Position numbers and translations under genes: made by a program
In this document: positions 48,880-57,874 of the stretch, one piece after another
Layout of the letters: each line of letters starts with the position of its first letter
Numbering within the stretch: the stretch's first letter is position 1
Notes under the pieces: generated by a model
Seen by the model: only the letters and a program-made list of their open reading frames with translations
Database searches by the model: none
Told to the model about the DNA's origin: nothing
Source: Rhodobacterales bacterium
Lineage (GTDB): Bacteria; Pseudomonadota; Alphaproteobacteria; Caulobacterales; Hyphomonadaceae
NCBI GenBank assembly: GCA_014763715.1
Contig: JACXUV010000023.1
Span: 1-60,903, forward strand
Direction: 5' to 3'
Length of the DNA: 60,903 nt

Positions 48880-48885
48880 CCTCCC

Positions 48886-50055
48886 ATGCACTTACCGCAA
48901 ATTGCCCGAAATGCTGTTGCTGCAGCGGTTCTGGTATTCGCCAGCTCTACAGGACTGGCGAATGCGCAGATGCTCGACACGCCGGCAACACATGCCGTGA
49001 TCATGGATCACGAAACGGGCGCGATCCTCTTCTCCAAGGATGGCGCAGAGCCTATGGTCCCTGCCTCCATGACGAAGATGATGACCGCCTACACGGTGTT
49101 CGAAATGGTCCGTCGGGGCGAGCTCTCCATGAGCGACAAGTTCACTGTCAGTGAAAACGCATGGCGCAAGGGCGGCTTCCCCTCTGGGACCTCCACCATG
49201 GGGCTTGCTCCAGGTGATACGCCTACCGTCGAAGAACTACTCCATGGCATCATCATCATGTCTGGCAATGATGCCTGCATCACGCTGGCGGAAAACATTT
49301 CCGGATCAGAAGAGGCTTTCGCCCGACGAATGACAAGTCTCGCCCATGAATTGGGGCTGAACTCAGCGAACTTTCTGAATGCGACTGGCCTCGAAGCCGT
49401 CGGGCATGTGATCTCGGCTGAGGATCTTGCAAAGCTCGCAAAGCTGACGATCGACAATTACCCACAATATTATGCCTGGTATTCGCTTCCTTCGTACACA
49501 TGGCGTGATTTCACTCAAGCGAACCGCAACCCTCTCCTGGAAGTCTCAGGTGCAGACGGCGTAAAAACCGGACACTTGGAAGTTTCTGGTTATGGTCTGA
49601 CCGCCTCAGCTGTGCGCGATGGCATCCGCCGCACCATTGTTATCAATGGCCTGCCATCCATGGCGGCACGGGCCTCTGAGGGTGAGCGTCTCATGCGCAT
49701 CGCCTTCAGCAGCTTTGATCTCAAGACACTGACCCCGGCGACTGTAGACCTGCCAGACGTGCCGGTCTGGCTGGGTGACGCGCAAACGGTACCCGTGAAA
49801 CTCGCGAACGATGTGCGTCTGGCCGGCTACAAGGCGAGCCTCGAAAAGGCGAAGACTGAAATTGTCCTGCCTGGCCCAGTTGAAGCGCCCGTGAAGAAAG
49901 GCGCAGAGATCGGCAAGCTGGTCATTTCGATTGAGGGGCAAGACCCCGTTGAAGCCCCAATCATCGCCGAAGCGGATGTTGGAAAGCTTGGTTTCTTTGG
50001 GCGTGCCATTGAAGGATTGAGCCAACTGCTTGGGGGTGGTGAGAGCCAGTCGTGA
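48886..50055 (+). CDS. dacC: D-alanyl-D-alanine carboxypeptidase (PBP5/6 type)
   Basis: A 389-residue low-molecular-weight penicillin-binding protein trimming the terminal D-Ala of peptidoglycan stem peptides. A signal peptide ends near ANAQ (residue 28). Active-site motifs: SMTK with Ser61 and Lys64, SGN in IIIMSGNDA, and KTG in ADGVKTGHLE. The C-terminal PBP5_C beta domain is followed by an amphipathic helix (GFFGRAIEGLSQLLGG) for membrane attachment. ATG 48886 has GGAGG upstream. tmk starts within its stop (GTGA). Confidence 0.95.
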   Translation: MHLPQIARNAVAAAVLVFASSTGLANAQMLDTPATHAVIMDHETGAILFSKDGAEPMVPASMTKMMTAYTVFEMVRRGELSMSDKFTVSENAWRKGGFPSGTSTMGLAPGDTPTVEELLHGIIIMSGNDACITLAENISGSEEAFARRMTSLAHELGLNSANFLNATGLEAVGHVISAEDLAKLAKLTIDNYPQYYAWYSLPSYTWRDFTQANRNPLLEVSGADGVKTGHLEVSGYGLTASAVRDGIRRTIVINGLPSMAARASEGERLMRIAFSSFDLKTLTPATVDLPDVPVWLGDAQTVPVKLANDVRLAGYKASLEKAKTEIVLPGPVEAPVKKGAEIGKLVISIEGQDPVEAPIIAEADVGKLGFFGRAIEGLSQLLGGGESQS

Positions 50056-50702
50056 GCCGAGGACGCTTCATAACTCTGGAGGGTGGTGAAGGCACTGGGA
50101 AGTCCACTTTGCTCTCCGCCTTGCGAGAGAGGTTGGAACGAGCCGGTCATACTGTCGTGCAAACGCGGGAACCCGGCGGAACAGAGCTCGCCGAAGTTAT
50201 CCGGACTCTGGTTTTGCATCCACCAGAGGGACAGAGCTGGTCACCCATAGCCGAGGCGCTTCTGATGAATGCTGCGCGCACGGACCATCTGGAAAAGAAA
50301 ATCAGGCCAGCGCTCGAAGCTGGTAGCTGGGTGCTGTGTGACCGATTTTCGGATTCCACGCGCGTCTATCAGAGCGTGCAGAACGGTGTTGGTCTCAGTG
50401 TGTTGAAGATGCTCGAAAACACAGTGCTCGGTGAAACCCACCCTGATATGACACTCGTGCTCGACGCCCCTGTGGATCAGGCGACCGGACGACGTATCGA
50501 GCGTGGGGGGAAGACTGATGCTTTCGAACAACGCAACACGTCATTTCATGAGGCTGTGCGCCAGGCGTTTATAGATGTGGCCAGAAGCGAACCAGAGCGT
50601 TGCGTACTTCTGGACGCGTCCCGTACAGCTGATGAGGTGGCAACGAGCGCCTGGCAGCATATCGAAGCGCGCTTCATTGTCGACCAGGGCACAACATCAT
50701 GA
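50052..50702 (+). CDS. tmk: Thymidylate kinase
   Basis: A 216-residue kinase phosphorylating dTMP. It has the P-loop LEGGEGTGKST, the REPGGT motif, the DR motif in LCDRFSDSTRVYQ, and a lid region around RRIERGGKTDAFE. The start is GTG 50052, overlapping the dacC stop as GTGA. It is coupled to holB by an ATGA overlap. The order dacC-tmk-holB-tatD is conserved in alphaproteobacteria. Confidence 0.96.
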   Translation: MSRGRFITLEGGEGTGKSTLLSALRERLERAGHTVVQTREPGGTELAEVIRTLVLHPPEGQSWSPIAEALLMNAARTDHLEKKIRPALEAGSWVLCDRFSDSTRVYQSVQNGVGLSVLKMLENTVLGETHPDMTLVLDAPVDQATGRRIERGGKTDAFEQRNTSFHEAVRQAFIDVARSEPERCVLLDASRTADEVATSAWQHIEARFIVDQGTTS

Positions 50703-51634
50703 GTGCCGCGCTGCCGTTGATTGGCCATGGCGAAGCAGAGCATGCATTTGCATCTGCCGCAGCCAGTGGCCGCATGCACCATGCCTGGATGATTGAAGGC
50801 CCCTCCGGCATTGGCAAGGCGCGATTTGCGATGCGGTGCGCAGCATGGCTGCTTGGCGCACGTGGACCTGTTGACGCGCCCTTCGGGGCCGCCGCTGATG
50901 ACCCCGTTATGTCACGGTGTTTGTCAGGCGGACATCCTGATCTCCGCATTCTGACGCGAGAACTGAACGACAAGGGCAAGTTGAAGCAAGACATCACAAT
51001 TGAACAGATACGCACATTCAATGAGTTCTTTACCTATCGACCTGCGCTCGGCGGGTGGCGCGTCGGGATAGTGGACTCTCTGGACGAGCTAAACAGAAAT
51101 TCAGCAAACGCAATTCTCAAGACACTTGAGGAGCCCCCCAAAGCAGCCATCATGTTCTTGATAAACCATGGCTCACGACCTGTATTGCCCACCATACGCT
51201 CACGGTGCAGGACACTGCGCCTCCATCCGCTTTCTGATGAGAATATGCAGGCTGTCCTGAAGCAGGAGGGCTTTCAGGGCGAAGCTTCACACATCCATCA
51301 CGGACGACCAGGATTGGCTGTCGAGCGCTCCTTAGAGACCTGCCGTATAGCTGCGAATGCAGCAAGAACGCTGATGAAATCATTGCCGCGACCCAATGAT
51401 GCCATCGTCACACGCGCCATTCAGGCAGCAGGTGCAGATGCGAGCGCATTCGCCGCGTTCCGGGACGAAGTTCTCTCGAAGCTAGCCGAAAAGGCTGTGG
51501 AGGCACCTCCGCAGGCGCGAACATGGCTAAGCTTAGCAAAGCTGATCGGCGAAATTGATGAATTGAACATGGACCCCGAACAGGCTGCAGCAAAACTGAT
51601 TTCCGGACTTTTGTCCGCATCCGGCCGACACTAA
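50699..51634 (+). CDS. holB: DNA polymerase III delta' subunit
   Basis: A 311-residue clamp-loader delta' subunit. The AAA+ fold begins IGHGEAEHAFASAAASGRMH; the P-loop-like EGPSGIGKARF has Ala after GK, consistent with delta' not hydrolysing ATP. The SRC motif is TIRSRCRTLRLHPL. Part of the tmk-holB-tatD run; its ATG overlaps the tmk stop. metG, which lies between holB and tatD in several relatives, is absent here. Confidence 0.93.
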   Translation: MSAALPLIGHGEAEHAFASAAASGRMHHAWMIEGPSGIGKARFAMRCAAWLLGARGPVDAPFGAAADDPVMSRCLSGGHPDLRILTRELNDKGKLKQDITIEQIRTFNEFFTYRPALGGWRVGIVDSLDELNRNSANAILKTLEEPPKAAIMFLINHGSRPVLPTIRSRCRTLRLHPLSDENMQAVLKQEGFQGEASHIHHGRPGLAVERSLETCRIAANAARTLMKSLPRPNDAIVTRAIQAAGADASAFAAFRDEVLSKLAEKAVEAPPQARTWLSLAKLIGEIDELNMDPEQAAAKLISGLLSASGRH

Positions 51635-51643
51635 ATCGCACAC

Positions 51644-52420
51644 ATGTTTGACACGCACGTAAATTTACACGGTGAACCATTTGCAGAAGACCTCGCAGAA
51701 GTGCTCGACAGAGCGCGCGCGGCAGGTGTGAACCGTTTTCTGGCGATATGCGACAGGTTTGATAATTTTCCTGCGGTACTAGAAATAGCCAAGGCACATA
51801 AAGACATCTGGTGCTCCGCAGGCGTGCACCCCCACCACGCCAAGGACTTCACGGACCTTTCGGTTGAGGCCCTGGCAGGGGCCGCAGCCGACCCGAAAGT
51901 TGTTGCCATCGGGGAAACAGGCCTTGATTTCCATTATGGATACAGCAGCGAAACCGACCAGGTGGCAAGCTTGCGTAAGCATATCCACGTCGCTCGCGAA
52001 ACTGAACTTCCGCTCATACTTCACACGCGGGAAGCAGATAGTCTGATGGCGAATATTCTGGAGGAAGAGTACCTGGCCGGAGGCTTCACGCCACTCCTTC
52101 ATTGCTACACTGGAGGCGCGGATCTTGCGCAGCGCGCACTGACCTTGGGCGCATATGTGTCGGTGTCGGGAATATTATCATTCAAGAGTGCGCGTGACGT
52201 GCGCTCCGTCATAGCAGACATTCCTATGGAGAGGATTATTCTTGAAACGGACTGCCCGTATCTCGCGCCCGTACCAATGCGGGGGCGGAGGAACGAACCA
52301 GCTTATCTGCGATATGTTGCAGACGCGCTGGCACAGCTCAAGGATCTTCCTGTCGAGGACGTGATACGAATTACAGACGAAAACGCCAGACGCCTGTTTC
52401 ACAGGACGGAAGCGCCATGA
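51644..52420 (+). CDS. tatD: TatD-family metal-dependent DNase
   Basis: A 258-residue TIM-barrel hydrolase. The metal-binding elements include the N-terminal DTHVNLHGE (the first HxH appears as HVN, usual in this clade), GETGLDFHYGYSSETDQ, LHTREAD, LLHCYTGG and LETDCPYLAP. TatD proteins are 3'-5' exonucleases on DNA/RNA, linked to repair. It starts nine bases after holB and overlaps the following gene by four bases. Confidence 0.93.
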   Translation: MFDTHVNLHGEPFAEDLAEVLDRARAAGVNRFLAICDRFDNFPAVLEIAKAHKDIWCSAGVHPHHAKDFTDLSVEALAGAAADPKVVAIGETGLDFHYGYSSETDQVASLRKHIHVARETELPLILHTREADSLMANILEEEYLAGGFTPLLHCYTGGADLAQRALTLGAYVSVSGILSFKSARDVRSVIADIPMERIILETDCPYLAPVPMRGRRNEPAYLRYVADALAQLKDLPVEDVIRITDENARRLFHRTEAP

Positions 52421-53220
52421 GGAGCAGTATGCGCTGCACGCTTCTTGGAACCGGCTCTTCTGGTGGCGTACCGCGCGTGGGTGGGGATTGGGGCGCATGC
52501 GATCCCGGGGAACCCAGAAACCGCCGCCGGCGCTGCAGCGTGCTGATCGAAAAAGGAAATAGAGACGACGGACTGACTTCTGTGCTCATAGACACATCGC
52601 CTGATTTGCGTGAGCAGTTACTCGATGCAGGCGTAACGGCTCTGGACGCCCTAGTGTACACTCACGAACATGCGGACCAGGTGCACGGCATTGATGACGT
52701 ACGTCCGCTCGTCATCAGACAACGAAGCCCTTTGCCAACATTCATGAATGCAGCCACGCGCGCAATTCTGACGAATAGATTTGACTATTGTTTCGAGGGC
52801 AATGGCGGATACCCCCCGATCCTGGATTTGCAGCCAGATATCCTGGCTGGACAGCCTTTCACAATCTCGGGGGCAGGTGGCGAAATTCAGATGCTTCCAC
52901 TCGACATGGAACATGGGCGCATACGGTGCCTCGGATTTAGGATTCAGAACTTTGCTTACTGCAATGATGTCAGTGACCTTCCGGACACGACGAAAGAGGC
53001 ACTTCAAAAGCTAGACACACTCGTCATCGATGCGCTGCGTTATGCTGATCACCCAACCCACGCCAACCTGGCAAAGGCGCTGGGCTGGATCGCGGAGCTC
53101 AAGCCGCGCCGGGCTGTGCTTACGAACATGCATGTGGATTTGGATTACCGCACGCTCAGGGCGGAACTGCCTGAAGGCGTCGAGCCCGGCTTCGATGGGA
53201 TGGTCCTGGATGTGAGGTAG
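52417..53220 (+). CDS. Metallo-beta-lactamase-fold hydrolase (PhnP-like)
   Basis: A 267-residue MBL-fold protein of the PhnP/tRNase Z-like branch. The metal motif is YTHEHADQVHGID; further ligands are the His of DMEHGRIRCLGF, Asp in LVIDALRYADHPTH and His in LTNMHVDLDY. PhnP hydrolyses cyclic phosphodiesters in phosphonate metabolism, but members in this tatD-linked position are not tied to phosphonates. A Cys cluster (GACDP, RRCSV) near the N-terminus matches the structural zinc site of PhnP. Confidence 0.88.
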   Translation: MRSSMRCTLLGTGSSGGVPRVGGDWGACDPGEPRNRRRRCSVLIEKGNRDDGLTSVLIDTSPDLREQLLDAGVTALDALVYTHEHADQVHGIDDVRPLVIRQRSPLPTFMNAATRAILTNRFDYCFEGNGGYPPILDLQPDILAGQPFTISGAGGEIQMLPLDMEHGRIRCLGFRIQNFAYCNDVSDLPDTTKEALQKLDTLVIDALRYADHPTHANLAKALGWIAELKPRRAVLTNMHVDLDYRTLRAELPEGVEPGFDGMVLDVR

Positions 53221-53426
53221 ACAAAGACGTCAGGATGTCTGTGATCAAACCCAAATACAAAATTTCCCATAATGATGATTATGCGACTTGTTGTTGTAAA
53301 GCCGAAGCGTTCTCAACTACTTAGGACCGATCAGGCTTGGTAACGACTACTGATGGGATCAGCCCAAGCTTACACAAGCTCGCACACAATTAGGGTGCGC
53401 GCCGTAAGAGCCTTGGAAAGCTTTTG

Positions 53427-53876
53427 TTAAGCTGCGCCCTTCGCCTTTGGACCCTGAGGGGCGCCCCCTTCCCCATCTGCTCCATTCACTATGGAGACAG
53501 GCATCGGGGGCCCGATCAGAGAAAACAGCATGTGGTCCAACATTGGCTTGCGAATAAAAGCGGCAAAACCTGCGCTCTGCGCCAACCGCTCGAGGCCTGG
53601 AGTTTCCCATCCCGACACCATGGCCGCAGGAACATCGAGCCCATCGTCCCTCAATGTCCGCAGAAGGTCGACACCGGACATGTCATCCATTTTATAATCG
53701 ACCAAGAGAAAATCGAAAGAATTCCTGAGAGGTGACGAGAGGAACTCAGAACCACTCGCAAAACCCATCGCCGCATAGCCACGCGTCGTCAGCAAAACCA
53801 CCAACGACCGGCGCACAGCCTCACTGTCGTCAATAACAGCGACATTTTTGGGTCTGTTCAGCAAAGCGTTCGACAT
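53427..53876 (-). CDS. Single-domain response regulator next to FixJ
   Basis: A 149-residue receiver domain without an output domain. The acidic pocket is VIDDSEAVRR, the phospho-acceptor Asp is in LLVDYKMDDMSG (about residue 60), and the conserved Lys is in FIRKPML. The last 30 residues are a Gly/Pro-rich tail. It lies 67 bases behind fixJ. In Caulobacter a single-domain regulator, FixT, inhibits FixL and carries an Fe-S cluster; this protein contains no Cys, so if it plays that role it must sense otherwise. ATG 53874-53876 preferred over a GTG two codons upstream. Confidence 0.85.
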   Translation of the reverse strand: MSNALLNRPKNVAVIDDSEAVRRSLVVLLTTRGYAAMGFASGSEFLSSPLRNSFDFLLVDYKMDDMSGVDLLRTLRDDGLDVPAAMVSGWETPGLERLAQSAGFAAFIRKPMLDHMLFSLIGPPMPVSIVNGADGEGGAPQGPKAKGAA

Positions 53877-53942
53877 GGCCACCCGACAACAGAACTATCG
53901 AGCATTCATGTTGGCGCACACACCAAAAGTTGTCTTTAGGTA

Positions 53943-54575
53943 CTAGTCCGTAACCTTTCCATCGAATCCGATACCCGCGGCAAAAGCGATGCGCAGCACA
54001 CCCGAAAGACTCGTGGCGCCCAACTTTTCCATCAGATTCGCGCGATGAATCTCAACGGTGCGCGGGGAGATATCTAGAGAATCGGCAATCGATTTATTGG
54101 TGTGGCCATCAACGAGCCCCTCAAGCACCTCACGCTCTCTGGGCGTCAGATGCTCAATCTTGCCCCGCGCCTCATCGACCAGAAGGTCTCTTTGAGACCG
54201 CTCGTCAAGACGCTGGAAAGCGCGACTAAGAGCGTCCACAAGAGTCTGTTTTTCATAGGGTTTTTCGACAAAATCGACCGCACCAGCCTTCATCGCTTTT
54301 ACTGCGACATTGACATCACCATGCCCCGTCAGAACGATAACAGGCATGGCTATACCGCGCGCGTTAAGCTGCTCCTGAACCTCCAGGCCATCCATTCTGG
54401 GCATCTGCACATCCAGCAAGATGCAACCAGCCGCAGCGTCCTCCACGACATCAAGGAAGGCCACGCCATCCGTATAAGTTTTCACTGCAAAACCGGCATG
54501 GCGAAGCATAAAGCTTGCGGAATGCCGCACGGCATCATCGTCATCAACGAGGTGGATCAGTCTCTGTTCGCTCAT
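53943..54575 (-). CDS. fixJ: Two-component response regulator FixJ
   Basis: A 210-residue FixJ/NarL-type regulator. Receiver: LVDDDDAVRHS, phospho-acceptor Asp55 in ILLDVQMPRMDG, Lys in VEKPYEK. The LuxR-type helix-turn-helix (LTPREREVLEGLVDGHTNKS, ISPRTVEIHRANLMEKLGA) occupies residues 145-200. Phosphorylated FixJ activates fixK and respiration genes under low oxygen. It overlaps fixL by four bases, and ccoNOQP is nearby. Confidence 0.94.
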   Translation of the reverse strand: MSEQRLIHLVDDDDAVRHSASFMLRHAGFAVKTYTDGVAFLDVVEDAAAGCILLDVQMPRMDGLEVQEQLNARGIAMPVIVLTGHGDVNVAVKAMKAGAVDFVEKPYEKQTLVDALSRAFQRLDERSQRDLLVDEARGKIEHLTPREREVLEGLVDGHTNKSIADSLDISPRTVEIHRANLMEKLGATSLSGVLRIAFAAGIGFDGKVTD

Positions 54576-55723
54576 GAAGATGCACTAGCCGTATCGCGCC
54601 GAAGTGTGAACCGAAAACACGTCCCACCTTCTGCAGACGCCAAGGCTTCAATCTTGCCACCATGAGCTTCAATGATCGTCTGACAAATGGATAGCCCAAG
54701 CCCCATCCCTTGCGATTTCGACGTCATAAACGGCTTGAAGAGGGTCTTTCGCACTTCTTCCGACATGCCCGGACCGTTGTCACAAACCTCAACAGTAACG
54801 AAGGCGTCAGGCCCCGGAATTGCGCTGACACGCATTCTTGGAGCAGATACTCCAATAAGAGCTTCTGCGGCATTTCGCAGGAGATTTATGACAACCTGCT
54901 GAACCTGAATTGGGTCAACCAGGACGCCCCCCAGATCCGGCGAAATTTCTTTGTCTATCGGAATATCCCCCACATCACCGGAAATCCGGGCAAGGGCGAT
55001 CGAATCAATCAGTAGCGGTTTGAGAGGCACAGAACGGGCATCAATTTCTCCTCGTGAGACATACCCGCGCAACTTCCTGACAATTTCGCCGGCACGGACG
55101 GCTTGTCGTGACGCTTCATCAAGTGCTTCGTGGAGAATTTCGCGGGCATTCTCGGAGTCAGATTCGAGTAAATCCCGAGCCGCTTCCAGATAGTTCGCCA
55201 CAGCCGTCAGCGGCTGGTTCAGCTCATGCGCCAAAGCCGACGCCATCGTTCCCACCGCACTCATGCGAGAAAAATGAACCAGCTCAGCCTGCATTTCCTG
55301 CATGCGCAGCTCATTCCGGCGTTGCTCGGAAAGATCGCGGACAAAGGCCGTAAACAGGTAGCGATCACCCACCTTGGCCTCGCCAATTTTAAGGTCTATG
55401 GGAAAAAGAGCCCCGTCTGAGCGCTTGGCTGATACGACCCTGCCGACACCAATGATGTGCCGCTTTCCGGTCTCCAGGTAGCTGTCGATGTAATTCTGGT
55501 GGTTGACCTCGTCGTGCCCCCCCATCAGCAGACTTACGTCTGCACCAATCACATCTTCTTCCTTGTAATTAAAAAGTTTTTCAGCCGCAGCGGAGAAAGC
55601 GAGGATCTTACCCTTCTCATCTATAACGATCATCCCATCGGGAACTGAGGCCAGAATTGACCTCAGATGAAGCTGCAGAGCCTCAAGGTCCGTCGAGACG
55701 GCATCTCCAGAAAAATCGCTCAC
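54572..55723 (-). CDS. fixL: Oxygen-sensing histidine kinase FixL
   Basis: A 383-residue soluble kinase with one PAS domain (residues 18-130). The region HQNYIDSYLETGKRHIIGVG resembles the haem-binding part of rhizobial FixL: His75 is the likely haem ligand and Arg95 the oxygen-contacting Arg. The HisKA phospho-acceptor is His166 in ALAHELNQPLTAV; the ATPase has NLLRNAAEAL, DNGPGM and GMGLGLSIC. No transmembrane helix and only one PAS domain, shorter than most FixL. Loss of oxygen should switch on phosphorylation of FixJ. Confidence 0.92.
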   Translation of the reverse strand: MSDFSGDAVSTDLEALQLHLRSILASVPDGMIVIDEKGKILAFSAAAEKLFNYKEEDVIGADVSLLMGGHDEVNHQNYIDSYLETGKRHIIGVGRVVSAKRSDGALFPIDLKIGEAKVGDRYLFTAFVRDLSEQRRNELRMQEMQAELVHFSRMSAVGTMASALAHELNQPLTAVANYLEAARDLLESDSENAREILHEALDEASRQAVRAGEIVRKLRGYVSRGEIDARSVPLKPLLIDSIALARISGDVGDIPIDKEISPDLGGVLVDPIQVQQVVINLLRNAAEALIGVSAPRMRVSAIPGPDAFVTVEVCDNGPGMSEEVRKTLFKPFMTSKSQGMGLGLSICQTIIEAHGGKIEALASAEGGTCFRFTLRRDTASASS

Positions 55724-55763
55724 AGTCCCGCTTTCCTGAACTCTTGCAGCAGCAAAGCAAGGC

Positions 55764-56042
55764 TCAGCGGGCGCGAATAGGCACGGCCTGCCGTGCGGTT
55801 CTTCCTGCGGAAACCATGGTTACCCCAACTGCATAGAAAATCATGGCTGCCCCGATCACAGAAACAGGGCAGCCCCAGCAATGCCCGGCAAAGGTCAGAA
55901 TCGAATCGCCAGATGCAGCCGACGCCGAACCGCAGCGAAAAGCCAGATAGTCCTCTAGTGTTTTGGGAGCGCTTGCATGCTGCCAGATCTTCAACAGGCC
56001 GGCCACGAGAAGAACGGTTCCCGCCGTAAGCCATTTTGTCAT
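55764..56042 (-). CDS. Small membrane protein with HCWGCP motif
   Basis: A 92-residue protein with two membrane helices (LTAGTVLLVAGLLKIW and SVIGAAMIFYAVGVTMV). Between them is FAGHCWGCPVSVIG, a CxxC next to His at the membrane edge, plus an earlier Cys (FRCGSA). It could bind metal or haem, or be redox-active; I do not know the family. ATG 56040-56042 has AAGGAG upstream. It precedes fixL by 40 bases on the same strand and is divergent from ccoN, so a role linked to the cbb3 oxidase or its sensing is plausible. Confidence 0.7.
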   Translation of the reverse strand: MTKWLTAGTVLLVAGLLKIWQHASAPKTLEDYLAFRCGSASAASGDSILTFAGHCWGCPVSVIGAAMIFYAVGVTMVSAGRTARQAVPIRAR

Positions 56043-56135
56043 CTGTTTGCTCCTTCAGATATGATTCAATACTCTTAGCGAACTAATGCGGATGCGACAG
56101 CGAAGCCCATCCGTAGTTTACCGTATACCGGATGG

Positions 56136-57863
56136 ATGTCGACATCGGCATCAAGGCGGCAGAATTCCAACGACTCGCAGGGGGTCAATAACGTGAGCAC
56201 GTTACTAGCAAGACGGTCTTCGGCATTTGCCAGCATTGGCAGTGTCGCGGCCTTTACAAGCATATTCGCCATCCTGGCATTGCTTATCGCCAGCCATGCA
56301 GCTGACCCACTTATGGGGGCGCATGCGTGGATTTTCCTAATTTTGACAATCGTCGGGCTATTGGCCACCGCTCTTTGGGCTGGCAGCTTGGGCGGCCGCA
56401 ATCCATTCGATCAGACGGTCTATGAAGATACGATTGTCAAATTCGGCGTGACGGCATCGATGTTCTGGGGGATCGCCGGTTTCCTAGTTGGGGTGATCAT
56501 CGCCCTCCAACTCGCGTTTCCCAACATCATGTATTTCGAACAGCTTGGCTGGACGAACTTCGGACGGCTTCGCCCGCTACACACATCTGCGGTGATTTTT
56601 GCTTTTGGCGGGAACGTCCTGCTGGCAACCAGTTTCTATGTGGTTCAGCGCACCTGCCGGACGCGTCTGGCGGGCGGCCTTTGGCCGTGGTTCGTTTTCT
56701 GGGGTTATAACCTGTTCATCGTGATCGCTGGCACCGGCTATCTGATGGGGGTTACCCAGTCCAAGGAATACGCTGAACCGGAATGGTACGCTGACCTTTG
56801 GCTGACCATTGTCTGGGTTGCTTATCTTCTCGTTTTCCTCGGCACTATCTGGAAACGGAAAGAGCCCCACATTTACGTGGCGAACTGGTTCTATCTGTCC
56901 TTCATCGTGACGATTGCGATGCTCCACATCGTGAATAACCTCACGCTGCCGGTCACACTGACAGGCTCGAAAAGCTACCAGCTGTTTGGCGGGGTTCAGG
57001 ATGCTCTTACCCAGTGGTGGTATGGGCACAACGCCGTGGGCTTCTTCCTGACCACGGGCTTCCTGGCCATCATGTACTACTTCATTCCGAAGCGCGTGCA
57101 GCGGCCGGTGTATTCCTATCGCCTGTCTATCGTGCACTTCTGGTCGCTGATCTTCATCTACATCTGGGCTGGTCCGCACCATCTGCATTACACGGCTCTG
57201 CCGCAATGGGCGCAAACGCTGGGTATGACCTTCTCGGTGATGTTGTGGATGCCCAGCTGGGGCGGCATGATCAACGGCGTGATGACGCTGTCGGGTGCTT
57301 GGGACCGTCTTCGGACTGACCCAGTCGTCCGGATGATGGTTGTCGCCCTCGCCTTCTACGGCATGTCGACCTTTGAAGGCCCGTTGATGAGTGTCCGCGC
57401 GGTCAACGCCCTCTCCCACTATACCGAGTGGGGTATTGCCCACGTGCACTCTGGTTCAATGGGCTGGGTTGGCTTTATCTCCTTCGGCGCTCTTTACTGC
57501 TCGACTCAATGGCTCTGGAAGCGGCCAGCACTCTACTCGCTCCGGCTTGTGGAATGGCACTTCTGGCTCGCAACGATCGGCATTCTTTTCTACATCGTTG
57601 CCCTGTATTTCGCAGGCATTCTCGAAGGCCTGATGTGGCGCGCATACAACGAATACGGCTTCCTGGAGTATAGCTTCATTGAAACCGTCGAAGCCAAGCA
57701 CATCAGCTATGTGATCCGCGCAGTGGGTGGCAGCCTCTACCTCACCGGCGCACTGATCATGGCCTACAACCTCGTCCGCACGGCTCTCGGCCATGGCGCT
57801 GCTGCTGAAGGCACCCGCCCGGTTGAAGCTCCTGCCGCCGCGACGCTTCAGCCCGCTGAATAG
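56136..57863 (+). CDS. ccoN: cbb3-type cytochrome c oxidase subunit I
   Basis: A 575-residue polytopic haem-copper oxidase subunit, catalytic core of the high-affinity oxidase. Haem and copper ligand His are in [40 protein letters not shown] and [20 protein letters not shown] 56136 gives a 20-residue hydrophilic lead; a GTG at 56193, with AGGGGG upstream, gives a shorter N-terminus and is equally possible. I see no TTGAT-N4-ATCAA (FNR/FixK) site between this gene and the divergent small membrane protein. Confidence 0.97.
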   Translation: MSTSASRRQNSNDSQGVNNVSTLLARRSSAFASIGSVAAFTSIFAILALLIASHAADPLMGAHAWIFLILTIVGLLATALWAGSLGGRNPFDQTVYEDTIVKFGVTASMFWGIAGFLVGVIIALQLAFPNIMYFEQLGWTNFGRLRPLHTSAVIFAFGGNVLLATSFYVVQRTCRTRLAGGLWPWFVFWGYNLFIVIAGTGYLMGVTQSKEYAEPEWYADLWLTIVWVAYLLVFLGTIWKRKEPHIYVANWFYLSFIVTIAMLHIVNNLTLPVTLTGSKSYQLFGGVQDALTQWWYGHNAVGFFLTTGFLAIMYYFIPKRVQRPVYSYRLSIVHFWSLIFIYIWAGPHHLHYTALPQWAQTLGMTFSVMLWMPSWGGMINGVMTLSGAWDRLRTDPVVRMMVVALAFYGMSTFEGPLMSVRAVNALSHYTEWGIAHVHSGSMGWVGFISFGALYCSTQWLWKRPALYSLRLVEWHFWLATIGILFYIVALYFAGILEGLMWRAYNEYGFLEYSFIETVEAKHISYVIRAVGGSLYLTGALIMAYNLVRTALGHGAAAEGTRPVEAPAAATLQPAE

Positions 57864-57874
57864 GAGACTTACTC

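Noticed and set aside
53221-53426. Possible small RNA in the AT-rich gap between the MBL-fold gene and the receiver gene
   Set aside because: Only a weak inverted pair (GGCTTGG/CCAAGCTT) is visible and no promoter; the gap probably just holds the ends of two convergent transcripts.
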